From: Ruminococcus flavefaciens
GTDB taxonomy: Bacteria > Bacillota > Clostridia > Oscillospirales > Ruminococcaceae
Length of the DNA: 64,000 bases
Reading direction: 5' to 3'
Assembly (NCBI GenBank): GCA_002371825.1
Contig: DFHF01000022.1
Span: 1 to 64,000 of the forward strand
The notes below the pieces were generated by a model. That model made no database searches. It had not been told where the DNA came from and saw only the letters and a list, made by a program, of their open reading frames with translations. Position 1 is the stretch's first letter; every line of letters starts with the position of its first letter. A program made the position numbers and the translations under genes. Shown piece after piece: positions 46,186 to 54,513 of this stretch.

Positions 46186-46827
46186 CTAAACTATGCCCTG
46201 ACTGATAACGTCTGCGAATCTCTTCTCCAGCACCGGGGCATTCTCGTGAAATCCTGCCGGGTCTGAGAAATATATCTGTACAGCGCTGTTAAGGTCGCTG
46301 AGGTATCTGCTTATAGCTTCACCGGACTGTTCCTCGGAGAGGCCTGAATTCAGGAGCCTTCTTGTGAAGGAGCCGCCGCTTATGGCTGCGGAATATCCGC
46401 TGTATCCTTTGGCTTCAAGTATTGCAGCTTCGGCCTTTGCCCGGTACCGGAAGAAGTTTCCGAACATTTCAGTCAGTACATCGCTCTGTGTGCGTATCTG
46501 AACTTTCAGAGTGCCGATATACTTGTCAGGGAGCCGGTCAAGCTCTACTTTATAATTTATGGTGGGGCGGTATTTGTATTCAAGAGCGGTGCGGAGTGTC
46601 ATAAGCGATGCTGAGCGCTGCTGCTGAATACGGAAGCTGCTGCTTATCATATCAGACATGGTCTGGAAAATATCATGCATCCGCATTTCCGGAGTGACGC
46701 AGGAGAGATTTTCTGCGAGTATCTGATTTATAAGATTGGAGCGGCTTGTGCCTCTCCGATAGGCCTCTGCATCAACTGCTTTGATAACGTCGTCCATGAG
46801 GACGAGGCTATAGACACTTTTTTTCAT
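46186..46827 (-). CDS. Ribbon-helix-helix (CopG-like) protein of unknown function
   Basis: A 213-residue protein. The first 45 residues form a ribbon-helix-helix DNA-binding motif (KKSVYSLVLMDDVIKAVDAE, then AYRRGTSRSNLINQILAE). The remaining 165 residues are a helical domain of unknown family with QRSASLMTLRTALEYKYRPT and a central FRYRAKAEAAILEAKGY helix. ATG 46827 was chosen because GGAGG lies eight bases upstream; ATG two codons earlier is too close. It has its own TTGACA promoter. It precedes clpB, so it could regulate clpB, but no operator is visible. Confidence 0.72.
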   Translation of the reverse strand: MKKSVYSLVLMDDVIKAVDAEAYRRGTSRSNLINQILAENLSCVTPEMRMHDIFQTMSDMISSSFRIQQQRSASLMTLRTALEYKYRPTINYKVELDRLPDKYIGTLKVQIRTQSDVLTEMFGNFFRYRAKAEAAILEAKGYSGYSAAISGGSFTRRLLNSGLSEEQSGEAISRYLSDLNSAVQIYFSDPAGFHENAPVLEKRFADVISQGIV

Positions 46828-46849
46828 ATTCATCGCCTCCTTTATATAT

Positions 46850-46878
46850 AGAGTATCACGGATTATAGAATTTGTCAA
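46850..46878 (-). promoter_or_regulatory. Promoter of the RHH-clpB genes
   Basis: TTGACA (46873-46878) and TACTCT (46850-46855), spaced 17 bp on the minus strand. The -10 is a weak match, so activity could depend on a regulator. Confidence 0.65.
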
Positions 46879-46965
46879 GCGAATTATATAATTTTTCACG
46901 CAAATTTCACATTGCAAAAAAATACGGACATATCCTCACACAATGGCAAAGACAGTCCGCAGGGC

Positions 46966-47220
46966 AAAAAAAATCCTTCCCGTGAGGGAAGGAAACTTCG
47001 GTTCAAACGGATAAACCGTTTAGCACTGTGAACCGAGCCATAGACAATAAGTTAAAACAAGTTATTGAGAATAGAAAACATGAAAAAATTACAAATGAAA
47101 GGGGTTAGTTTTATGTGTTAATGAAACTTTTTCTATGGCGTGCAAATGAATCAATACTCATTATCAAGCACATGAGAGGGGAGGGCGCTTGATATTGAAT
47201 ACCCATATTCTTCATTTGCT
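46966..47220 (-). ncRNA. Candidate structured small RNA with own promoter and terminator
   Basis: A 255-nt minus-strand unit of unknown family. It begins at a promoter (47227-47255) and ends with a terminator, TCCTTCCC/GGGAAGGA plus eight T (46966-46993). Helices: GCAAATGAA/TTCATTTGC (47142-47219) with inner ATCAAGC/GCTTGAT; GCCATAGA/TCTATGGC (47037-47139); CGGTTC/GAACCG and AAACGG/CCGTTT (46999-47035). A loop carries CCCTCCCCTC and an unpaired segment ACCCCTTTC, both complementary to Shine-Dalgarno-like sequence. No protein frame fits. It could act as a C-rich-loop sRNA on mRNA ribosome sites; this is inference. Confidence 0.72.
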
Positions 47221-47226
47221 GATTGT

Positions 47227-47290
47227 ATTATAGCGCAAAACGAGAATCAATGCAATATACAAAACTACACAAAACTGCACAAAACTGTAT
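47227..47290 (-). promoter_or_regulatory. Phased A-tract promoter of the candidate RNA
   Basis: TTGCAT (47250-47255) and TATAAT (47227-47232) are separated by 17 bp on the minus strand. Directly upstream, the block AAAACTRCAC occurs three times, beginning at 47261, 47271 and 47281, with a period of exactly 10 bp. Such phased A-tracts bend DNA and often boost promoters; alternatively they may be protein-binding iterons. The remaining 90 bp up to the Cthe_2159-like gene show nothing else. Confidence 0.75.
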
Positions 47291-47380
47291 TTTGGACGCG
47301 TTTTTAGTATTTTTTCATGTCAACTTTTTGTAAATAAGTTTTCTGAATTTATAAATTTACATAATAGCAATGATTTTTCT

Positions 47381-48808
47381 TTAATTCAAGGAGAATATAT
47401 TCTTTCCGTCTTCGACTGTCACTGAGTCAGAACTGCTGCCGTTGACAACGGTGTAAAAACTGCTTCCAATGGCTATCTCGGGAGCCAGCATCATCAGGCT
47501 TCTGAAGCTATTGTGAGGGGCAAAGCTGACCATCTGAGTACCGTCAAGGACCATTTCCACCTTGCTTCCTGCTGAGACAGACTCCCCCAGGTCGACAATA
47601 ATATACGGGGTATTTGAATATGTAGGCGCAGAGACCAGATTTCCGGCCGCAAAGAGGTATCCGCCGGTATAATTGAAGCTTCCGGCTGCATAGATAGAGC
47701 TTTTCTCCTCCTTAGTGCCGCCTGATACTATAGCTGAACCGCCGTTGATATTGATAGTTCCCTTGGATTTTATACCGTTAGTACCGCCTTTTATGTCGAG
47801 AGTTCCGCCGTTTATCGTAACATCGTCGTGAGCGGTGAGACCTGTCTTAACAGCTTTGATATTGTAGATACCGTTTTCGATGATAATATCGTCGTCACTT
47901 GAAATGCCATGAGCGTTTCCTGAGTTTATATTGAGAGTGCCATTGCCCTTGAAACGCAGGGTATCATTGGAGAAGATAACACCGTTGTTTATCTTGTCAT
48001 TTCCGCCGTCGCTGAGAGTATTGACAGTGCCTTCACGGACTTTTATGGTGCATTTTTTAGCTTCGTTGACCAAAATGGCCGGGCCGGAAGAATTGGAGAT
48101 ATCAACTCCGTCAAGGATTACGGTAACATCTTCTTCTGTAGCTGTATTGACACATATCTGTCCTGACATCTTGCCTGAGAAGCGGTAATCTCCGCCGGCG
48201 GTAATGGTGACTACGCTGCCTGATACGGAAACATTTTCTCCGGTGACCTTGGGTGAGGAGCTCAGTGTGATCTCAGCAGTGTATACTTTTTCATCAGAAG
48301 GAGCGTCTGTGGGAGATTGCTGCTCCTGACTGCCGGATGAACTGCTGCCTGAGCTGCTGTTTCCGGAGGAGCTGTTTCCGCCTGAGGAGCTGCTGCCTGA
48401 GGTATTTCCCCCTGATGACTGGCCTGATGATGAGCTGCCGGATGAGGAATTTCCGCTACCGGAGGAAGAGTTTCCGGAAGAGGCCGAAGCTGTATTGGTG
48501 GAACTGCTGCTTCCGGAGTTCTTTGCTGTAGTTGAAGTGGTTTTATTGTCATTATTGGCTTTTGCAGTTGTCTGAGAGTTCTTTTCCGAACTCTTCGTAC
48601 TGCTTTCACTGCTTTCAGAGGTCTCCTCCTCTGTACTGCTGCCGGATACGTCAGAGCTGCTGCTGCCTGCTGACGGAAGATCTGAAACCATTGTTGTCTC
48701 GGGATCGCTGCCAGTTTTTTCAGAGCTGCTGCTTATTATTCCGCAGGAGGCAGTTCCGCCTATCATTGTAATAGAGATGAGTGCCGCAAGAAATCTTTTG
48801 TGGTTCAT
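47381..48808 (-). CDS. Cthe_2159-like carbohydrate-binding lipoprotein
   Basis: A 475-residue protein. A signal peptide ends TASCG, giving a probable lipid-modified cysteine. A Ser/Gly/Thr-rich linker (about 25-170, including many SSSG repeats) spans the wall. The C-terminal 300 residues form a parallel-beta-helix-like Cthe_2159 domain (ITLSSSPKVTGENVSVSGS ... NGIKSKGTININGG). The C. thermocellum founder of this family binds cellulose and acidic sugars. It has its own promoter. Confidence 0.86.
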   Translation of the reverse strand: MNHKRFLAALISITMIGGTASCGIISSSSEKTGSDPETTMVSDLPSAGSSSSDVSGSSTEEETSESSESSTKSSEKNSQTTAKANNDNKTTSTTAKNSGSSSSTNTASASSGNSSSGSGNSSSGSSSSGQSSGGNTSGSSSSGGNSSSGNSSSGSSSSGSQEQQSPTDAPSDEKVYTAEITLSSSPKVTGENVSVSGSVVTITAGGDYRFSGKMSGQICVNTATEEDVTVILDGVDISNSSGPAILVNEAKKCTIKVREGTVNTLSDGGNDKINNGVIFSNDTLRFKGNGTLNINSGNAHGISSDDDIIIENGIYNIKAVKTGLTAHDDVTINGGTLDIKGGTNGIKSKGTININGGSAIVSGGTKEEKSSIYAAGSFNYTGGYLFAAGNLVSAPTYSNTPYIIVDLGESVSAGSKVEMVLDGTQMVSFAPHNSFRSLMMLAPEIAIGSSFYTVVNGSSSDSVTVEDGKNIFSLN

Positions 48809-48840
48809 AAAAAACTCTCCTTTACATTTGATTTATATAA

Positions 48841-48869
48841 ATTATACACGATTTTACTGTCATTATCAA
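48841..48869 (-). promoter_or_regulatory. Promoter of the Cthe_2159-like gene
   Basis: TTGATA (48864-48869) and TATAAT (48841-48846), spaced 17 bp on the minus strand. Confidence 0.8.
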
Positions 48870-48883
48870 GTATAAAAAGAAAA

Positions 48884-48914
48884 TGTCAGACCTGATCTCC
48901 TATCGGGTCTGACA
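48884..48914 (-). terminator. Terminator after the DUF4956 gene
   Basis: TGTCAGACC (48884-48892) pairs with GGTCTGACA (48906-48914); read on the minus strand it is followed by TTTTCTTTTT. It ends the VTC-DUF4956 transcript. Confidence 0.85.
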
Positions 48915-48948
48915 CATTCTGGTAGGGTAAAAATCTGCAATAAGAAGA

Positions 48949-49695
48949 TCAGCTTTCGTAGATCTTATCGTCGTATTTAAAGAATACAAGATTAATAGTC
49001 ATATTGCCGTTGAGAGCACGAAGCTCATCGATGAATTTTTTCTGGTCGATGTTGTCGTTTACATCAACGCTGTAGATAAGCTCAAAGAGGGTACCGAAGT
49101 TTGTGGTCTTGACTCTGCGGAGCTTATGGAATTCTGTGTACTTATTGAGAGTGGGCTCGAAAACTCCCTGATAATCGAGGTTTTCGGGGATAGTGATCTT
49201 GAGGGTCATATGTCTGCGGCTGTTTTCACCGAAGTTTATGGCTGTAAGTGCGAACATAACTGCAGCAAGAAGGATGAAGAATACTACTGCGAATCCGACA
49301 TATCCTATTCCGCAGGCAACGCCTACTGCCATTGCGAAGAAGATATATGAGATATCCTTCGGGTCACCTGCAACGCTTCGGAATCGGACGAGGCTGAATG
49401 CTCCGGCCACGCTAATAGCGCCTGCGGTGGAGTTGATAACGAGAAGTATCAGTGTGACTATAGTAGGGAGCATTATCATAGTCATGACATAGCTCTGTGA
49501 GTAGCCTTCTTTTTTATGGGTGAGGATGTAGATAAGTCCTATAAGGATACCAAGTATAAGTGCGGCGATGATGCAGAGGAAAAATTCGCCTGTCTTTATC
49601 TCTGCGAGTATGGAATTTGAACCGTTGAGGATAGAATCTGCGTCTTCCTCAGAATAACGAGAGAGAACATTGCCGAAGAAACCATTTGGGAACAT
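48949..49695 (-). CDS. DUF4956 membrane protein
   Basis: A 248-residue membrane protein with about four hydrophobic segments in the first 160 residues. The SFRLVRFRSVAGDPKDISYI-type block (here FSLVRFRSVAGDPKDISYIF) is the DUF4956 signature, and the C-terminal 90 residues are a soluble domain. The protein may partner with the VTC-domain polyphosphate polymerase encoded five bases upstream; the two genes are commonly adjacent. Function is not known. Confidence 0.88.
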   Translation of the reverse strand: MFPNGFFGNVLSRYSEEDADSILNGSNSILAEIKTGEFFLCIIAALILGILIGLIYILTHKKEGYSQSYVMTMIMLPTIVTLILLVINSTAGAISVAGAFSLVRFRSVAGDPKDISYIFFAMAVGVACGIGYVGFAVVFFILLAAVMFALTAINFGENSRRHMTLKITIPENLDYQGVFEPTLNKYTEFHKLRRVKTTNFGTLFELIYSVDVNDNIDQKKFIDELRALNGNMTINLVFFKYDDKIYES

Positions 49696-49700
49696 ATTTT

Positions 49701-50495
49701 TTACACACTCCTGTTCATGAAAATGCTGTTATTGACCATTGATATGCCGGAAATATAAATATTCTTTTTTGAGCCTTCAACCTGCTCTTTTACGAAATTG
49801 GTATAGGCTTTTCCGTATTTTGAGAAGCTGGTCTTGAATATCTCCATCTCTGAGAGCTTTCTTACCAGCCAGTCCGGCATAGCGTCTGAGACCTTGACCT
49901 CCATAAGTCTCTGGTCGGCACCTATTATGTAGTTGCCGTAGCTTTCGTAATTGAGCCCCAGGTCGTAGCGGCGCTCAGTTATCTTTCTGTCGAAGGTAAG
50001 ACGGAAATCACTGTTTTCCTTGCCGAAGAATGCCTCACGCTGATAGCTGATATACTGCTTCGGAGCGATAGGGTAGTGGTCGAGGAAGGCATCCAGCTCA
50101 CGGAATACCTGTTCTGTAATGTATTTTGATATCTCAGGCTTGGTGCGGTCTTTAAGGTATGCTTCCGACTCAGCCAGAGTCATTGATACACGGCGCTTTG
50201 TAACGATGCCGCCGATTTTTTTCTTGATCTCAAGAAATACTGTATCATCAGGTGCTGCAGGGGAGTAATAGCTGCGAAGTCTGATCTTTTCCTTATAGTA
50301 GGGCTTTGCGAGGGATTCTCTTATAAGGTAATCGTCCGGGGTGTCGTAGTAGATGTTGTAGATGCCGTATTCTTTTCCGCCGATGCAGTACTTATCAGGG
50401 TTCATATACTCATTTATGACTTCCATGAGGCCATGGTACTGATCCATATTAAGCAGGAATTTTATTTCCTTACGGGCAAAAGTATTGATAGCCAT
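49701..50495 (-). CDS. VTC-domain protein (polyphosphate polymerase-like)
   Basis: A 264-residue protein of the VTC domain family, a TTM (triphosphate tunnel) fold. The alternating charged strands are visible: ARKEIKFLLNMDQY, YYKEKIRLRSYYSP, FLEIKKKIGGIVTKRRV. In yeast Vtc4 this fold polymerises polyphosphate from ATP. Bacterial members usually occur with DUF4956 and CotH-like proteins. It starts behind CGGAG, a site buried in a CTCCG/CGGAG stem (50501-50526) that could limit translation. Confidence 0.85.
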   Translation of the reverse strand: MAINTFARKEIKFLLNMDQYHGLMEVINEYMNPDKYCIGGKEYGIYNIYYDTPDDYLIRESLAKPYYKEKIRLRSYYSPAAPDDTVFLEIKKKIGGIVTKRRVSMTLAESEAYLKDRTKPEISKYITEQVFRELDAFLDHYPIAPKQYISYQREAFFGKENSDFRLTFDRKITERRYDLGLNYESYGNYIIGADQRLMEVKVSDAMPDWLVRKLSEMEIFKTSFSKYGKAYTNFVKEQVEGSKKNIYISGISMVNNSIFMNRSV

Positions 50496-50885
50496 AATTT
50501 CTCCGAAACGGCAGTGCCGCCCGGAGTTTCACACTCCTTTCGTATCGTTTGATTATATTATAATTTCCCATTCTTAAAATTATCTTAAAAAATGCGGTGA
50601 ATTTTTGTGATGTCTGACTGCTTCGGCGGTGCTTTATATGATATCTGAATGGGAAATATATAACATGATAACTGAAAAATCACGCAATATCCGTAATTTC
50701 TTTGTATTCTTATTATACCATACATTTCCCGATGTGTTAACAAATAATTAATAAGTCCGCAATAATTTTCATCTTAAAAGACCATAATCGCAAAAAATGG
50801 TCAGAATTTAAGAAAGAAAATAGCACTTGAAAACCTACTTAACCTATGGTATAATAATATTATAAAGTACGAAAGGAGTGGGTGA
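50496..50885. promoter_or_regulatory. Divergent region with Rrf2 promoter and palindrome
   Basis: No gene is visible. On the plus strand TTGAAA (50827-50832) and TATAAT (50850-50855) are 17 bp apart. The -10 lies in a perfect 15-bp palindrome TATAATAATATTATA (50850-50864), a possible site for the Rrf2 regulator encoded next. On the minus strand a TATAAT pair near 50558-50572 could serve the VTC gene, but no good -35 is visible. Confidence 0.7.
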
Positions 50886-51323
50886 ATGAAGATATCCACT
50901 AAAGGAAGATATGCACTAAGGATGATGTACGACCTGGCACTTCATCGTGAGGATGGCTATATATCCCTTAAAGACATTGCAGAGCGGCAGAATATTTCTA
51001 AAAAATATCTCGAGCAGATAGTTCCTCTTCTTAACAAGAGCGGCGTGTTAAAAACAAACAGAGGAAATAAGGGCGGCTATATGCTTGCCAAAAAAGCTGA
51101 GGATTATACTGTGGGAGATATACTCCGTGCTACTGAGGGCAGTATTGCACCTGTTGCCTGCCTCGAATATGAGCCGAATGAGTGCCCGAGAGCAGGAGAA
51201 TGCTCCACATTATTCGTTTGGGAAGGACTCTATCAGAAGATAAGTGAGTATCTCGACAGCGTGACCCTTCAGGATATAATAGACCGCAACTCCTGTCCCG
51301 AAGGCGGAGACTACTGCATATAA
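50886..51323 (+). CDS. Rrf2/IscR-family transcriptional regulator
   Basis: A 145-residue winged-helix protein. KISTKGRYALRMMYDLALH opens it and LKDIAERQNISKKYLEQIV is the recognition region. Three cysteines in CLEYEPNECPRAGEC (near residues 97-111) match the cluster-binding positions of IscR and related proteins. It should sense iron-sulfur status or redox and regulate cluster or cysteine genes. It may regulate itself through the palindrome over its -10. Suf genes are 30 kb away, so a link is not proven. Start ATG 50886 follows AAAGGAG. Confidence 0.9.
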   Translation: MKISTKGRYALRMMYDLALHREDGYISLKDIAERQNISKKYLEQIVPLLNKSGVLKTNRGNKGGYMLAKKAEDYTVGDILRATEGSIAPVACLEYEPNECPRAGECSTLFVWEGLYQKISEYLDSVTLQDIIDRNSCPEGGDYCI

Positions 51324-51331
51324 TGTAAATA

Positions 51332-51363
51332 CCCCGCACCAGTGTAAAAGACCTGATGCGGGG
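51332..51363 (+). terminator. Terminator of the Rrf2 gene
   Basis: CCCCGCA (51332-51338) pairs with TGCGGGG (51357-51363), followed by CTTTTTATAC. Confidence 0.88.
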
Positions 51364-51395
51364 CTTTTTATACATTTTTGGTCAGAAGGGAAGGA

Positions 51396-52049
51396 TCATT
51401 CATTGCTCGGGGATGTAGTATTGTACTCCTGACTGTCAGTAACTGACTCGATAAGAGCATCCTCGTCGAAGGAATCGGTGATCTTGAGCATATCTTCAAG
51501 AGAATACGGGATATTCTTCCATCCGTCATTTTCGAGGAAGACCATACACTCAACATCTGTATCAGCTTCGCCCGTGGTATTTGTAATAGAGCAGGTGAAC
51601 TCATATCCCTCAATTGCTTTGAAATTGCTGGAGCGGGTATAGATACCGGCCTGTGCGGACACGGCAGCGAAGAACTCGTTTGCAGATGCGAGCTGTTCCT
51701 CTGTGAAGGCGACTTTTTTATCTATAGAGACGATCTTGGGCTGCTGCTCTATAAGATCAATATAGCCTTTCTGTCCGGTATTGAAATTCTGGATCGAATT
51801 CTCGTACATATTCTGCTCCTTGAGAGCCTGTATTGTGAGACCGGGGTACATATATTTATAGCAGACTTCTCCGGAATCTGGTGTATATACAGCGGCATAG
51901 GCCTCGTTGAGAGCGTCCTCGGGCGAATCAGCCTTCTGAGCATCACCGCTTACCTCGCTGTAGTTTTTTGAGCTTTTGGGAGTTCCGCAGGCTGTAAGTG
52001 TACAGGCAAGCAATACTGCTGCAAGAGCAGTCAAAGATCTTTTTTTCAT
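51396..52049 (-). CDS. Lipoprotein of unknown function
   Basis: A 217-residue protein. The signal peptide ends LTACG, a clear lipobox. The rest has no recognised domain. A C-terminal segment (EEQLASANEFFAAVSAQAG ... EGYEFTCSI ... NDGWKNI) resembles the corresponding part of the lipoprotein at 55973-56539, which suggests a local paralogous family. It has its own strong promoter (52138-52166) and follows the symporter on the same strand. Confidence 0.78.
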   Translation of the reverse strand: MKKRSLTALAAVLLACTLTACGTPKSSKNYSEVSGDAQKADSPEDALNEAYAAVYTPDSGEVCYKYMYPGLTIQALKEQNMYENSIQNFNTGQKGYIDLIEQQPKIVSIDKKVAFTEEQLASANEFFAAVSAQAGIYTRSSNFKAIEGYEFTCSITNTTGEADTDVECMVFLENDGWKNIPYSLEDMLKITDSFDEDALIESVTDSQEYNTTSPSNE

Positions 52050-52137
52050 ATTTTCCTCCGTTATTATGGTTATCCTGAGTCCTCACGGAAAATTTGCCGT
52101 GGGTGACATCCGGAATAATATTTTTGTTTCGCAGGTA

Positions 52138-52166
52138 ATTATATCACGATATTACAGTAATGTCAA
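52138..52166 (-). promoter_or_regulatory. Promoter of the lipoprotein gene
   Basis: TTGACA (52161-52166) and TATAAT (52138-52143) are 17 bp apart on the minus strand, matching consensus. Confidence 0.88.
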
Positions 52167-52184
52167 ATCCGGCGAAGGCGGATA

Positions 52185-53591
52185 TCATATCTCTGTCACG
52201 AATGGGGTAAGCAGAATGATTATCATGCATACAGGGCAGATGTATTTCAGCATGACATTGTACAGTGCCTTTGAGCGGAAGCGTTTTTCGCCGTACATTA
52301 CCTCTTCCTCTACATATTTTGTCTTTGCCACATATCCTACAAGTACACAGGTAAGGAAGGCAAGGACAGGCATCATAAGGTTATTGGTGATAAAGTCGAA
52401 GAAATCGAGTATCTGCTTATCGAAGATAGTGAAGCTGCTCCATGAGCTGTATCCGAGGACTGAGAGCATACCTATCGCAATGGTGAACACTATTACTATT
52501 ACACAGCTTATCTTACGGCTGATGGAGAATTTCTCCATAACCACAGCGGTAACAGTTTCCATAAGGGAGATAGAGGATGTAAGAGCAGCCAGAGCAACAA
52601 GTATGAAAAATGCTGCACCGATGAACTGTCCGGCAGGCATTGAATCGAATACCTTGGGGAGAGTTATGAACATAAGACCGGGACCTGCATTGAGGGCATC
52701 CTTGTCACCGTCTGAGAAGACGAATACTGCCGGTACGATGATAAGTCCTGCAAGGAATGCAACTAAGGTATCGAAGACCTCTATCTGCCTTACAGAGCTT
52801 TCAATGGAGTCGTCCTTGCGCATATATGAGCCGTAGGTTATCATTATTCCCATGGCCAGAGACATTGAGTAGAAAAGCTGTCCGACTGCGGCAGCAATTG
52901 TTTTGAGCAGCTTTGAAGGGGACATATCCGAAACATCAGGAAGCACATAGTATTTAAGACCGCTTCCCGCACCTTTGAGTGTAAGTGTGTAGATACTTAT
53001 TCCTATTATCAGCACAAGGAGTACAGGCATCAGTATCTTGCTGACTTTTTCAATGCCCTTTTCAACACCCATAATAACTACTACAGAGCCTATGAGAACA
53101 TAGAGTACGAAGAAGAAAGCAGGCTCTCCCAGCTGACCGATGAAGTGTTCAAAGAATGACAGACCGTTTCCCTCAGAGTCGGCATTGTAGACCTTATTAG
53201 CCATATCTGCACCCTGACCTGTGAGGAAGGCTGTCATATATTTAAGTACCCAGCCGCCTATTACGCAGTAATACGGGAGTATCAGTGCGGGTACTGCTGC
53301 TGCCAGCCAGCCGAGAGGTGCAAAGCGCTTGTTGACGGTACGGTAAGCGCCGATAACACTTTTTCCGGTGCGGCGGCCGATGGCGATCTCAGTAAGCATG
53401 AGGGTGAAGCCGAAGGTAACTGCAAATATCAGATAGACCAGCAGGAAAAATCCGCCGCCGTATTTAGCGGCAAGATAGGGGAATCTCCAGATATTTCCGA
53501 GGCCTACTGCGGAGCCGGCTGCTGCAAGGACGAAGCCTATCTTTGAGCCGAAGCCTCCTCTTGATGAGGTTGTTTCTGTCTTGGTTTCCAT
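52185..53591 (-). CDS. Sodium-dependent transporter, neurotransmitter:sodium symporter family
   Basis: A 468-residue membrane protein with about 11-12 hydrophobic segments. The first helix reads FVLAAAGSAVGLGNIWRFPY, the hallmark of the NSS/SNF family (LeuT-like), with the unwound Gly and Asn residues of the sodium site. It should take up an amino acid or similar solute with sodium; the substrate is unknown. ATG 53591 was chosen by comparison with family starts, although the ribosome site AAAGGA lies a little far upstream. It follows the histidine kinase by 25 bp. Confidence 0.93.
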   Translation of the reverse strand: METKTETTSSRGGFGSKIGFVLAAAGSAVGLGNIWRFPYLAAKYGGGFFLLVYLIFAVTFGFTLMLTEIAIGRRTGKSVIGAYRTVNKRFAPLGWLAAAVPALILPYYCVIGGWVLKYMTAFLTGQGADMANKVYNADSEGNGLSFFEHFIGQLGEPAFFFVLYVLIGSVVVIMGVEKGIEKVSKILMPVLLVLIIGISIYTLTLKGAGSGLKYYVLPDVSDMSPSKLLKTIAAAVGQLFYSMSLAMGIMITYGSYMRKDDSIESSVRQIEVFDTLVAFLAGLIIVPAVFVFSDGDKDALNAGPGLMFITLPKVFDSMPAGQFIGAAFFILVALAALTSSISLMETVTAVVMEKFSISRKISCVIVIVFTIAIGMLSVLGYSSWSSFTIFDKQILDFFDFITNNLMMPVLAFLTCVLVGYVAKTKYVEEEVMYGEKRFRSKALYNVMLKYICPVCMIIILLTPFVTEI

Positions 53592-53616
53592 GGGAGTAAC
53601 ATTTCCTTTCGTCGTT

Positions 53617-54504
53617 TTATTTTTTGAAAACAATGTTTATTCTGAACAGTCCGTTGTTTTTTTCTGCGGAAATACTTCCGCCCAGAAGCTCTGTGAACTG
53701 TTTTGCTATAGCCAGTCCCAGACCGGTATTGCCCTTTGTACGGGAGATGTCTGTGGTGTAGAACTCATCGAAGACTCTTTCCGTATCGAGCTCAGGGTCA
53801 TTGAGCCCGTTCTCGAAGGTCAGGGAAATCGTCTCTCCGCCGCTGACTGATATAACGAGATCATCTGAACCGTGCTTCAGCGCATTGCCTATCAGGTTAT
53901 CGAATATCCTCATGAGCATATTCCTGTTCGAGATCATCTTTATTCTGCCGGAGCTGCATTTAAGGTCGATCTTACGGCCTCTTGCGGAGTAGTCATCGTA
54001 GTAGTGAGCCACAGCCTCCTCCAGTATGCCTGTCAGGTTAACGGGCTCAGTTTCCGGTGACTTTCCGGAGGATATCATTTTTGAGAACTCAAAGAAGGAA
54101 TCAATGAGCTCCTCCAGTCTAAGCAGTCTTTTTTCTGCCGTCACTATACTGTGGGAGCGTTCTTCGCTGCTGATATTATCATCCTGAGCCATAGAGATAT
54201 GCCCCATAGCAGAGGTGAGAGGAGTTCTCAGGTCGTGGGAGATATTCGTCATCATCTGTTCAAGATCGTGATTTTTCCGCTGGTATTCAGCATCGTACCG
54301 ACGGATATCCTTGAGTATGGAGTTCACTTCATTTATAAGCTCCGGAGGCAAAGCTCTGCCGCTGGTATGGAGCAGCTGGTTAGTATCCTCTTTTCTTATC
54401 TCACGGAGCTTTTCAGCAGCTTTAATGGCGGCTCTGTATCTGATGATAAGCACAGCCAGAAGAACTGCACAGATGATGCTGAGAATTATAACAGCTGTCA
54501 ACAT
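53617..54504 (-). CDS. Membrane sensor histidine kinase
   Basis: A 295-residue kinase with one N-terminal membrane span (LTAVIILSIICAVLLAVLI) and almost no extracellular sensor. The H-box is ISHDLRTPLTSAMGH, the N-box NLIGNALKHG and the G-box GNTGLGLAIAKQF. It should phosphorylate the OmpR-type regulator encoded next to it. With so little outside the membrane it probably senses via a partner protein. ATG 54504 fits TAGGTG better than the GTG three codons upstream. Confidence 0.93.
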   Translation of the reverse strand: MLTAVIILSIICAVLLAVLIIRYRAAIKAAEKLREIRKEDTNQLLHTSGRALPPELINEVNSILKDIRRYDAEYQRKNHDLEQMMTNISHDLRTPLTSAMGHISMAQDDNISSEERSHSIVTAEKRLLRLEELIDSFFEFSKMISSGKSPETEPVNLTGILEEAVAHYYDDYSARGRKIDLKCSSGRIKMISNRNMLMRIFDNLIGNALKHGSDDLVISVSGGETISLTFENGLNDPELDTERVFDEFYTTDISRTKGNTGLGLAIAKQFTELLGGSISAEKNNGLFRINIVFKK

Positions 54505-54513
54505 AGGCTGCAC

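Noticed and set aside
46966..47220. Identification as 6S RNA, tmRNA or SRP RNA
   Set aside because: The 5' and 3' ends do not form a closing rod as in 6S; no tag reading frame of tmRNA and no GGAA-type SRP loop is visible. It stays without family.
47259..47290. LytTR-type binding sites
   Set aside because: The 10-bp period gives adjacent repeats instead of the roughly 21-bp spacing expected, so phased A-tracts are a simpler reading.
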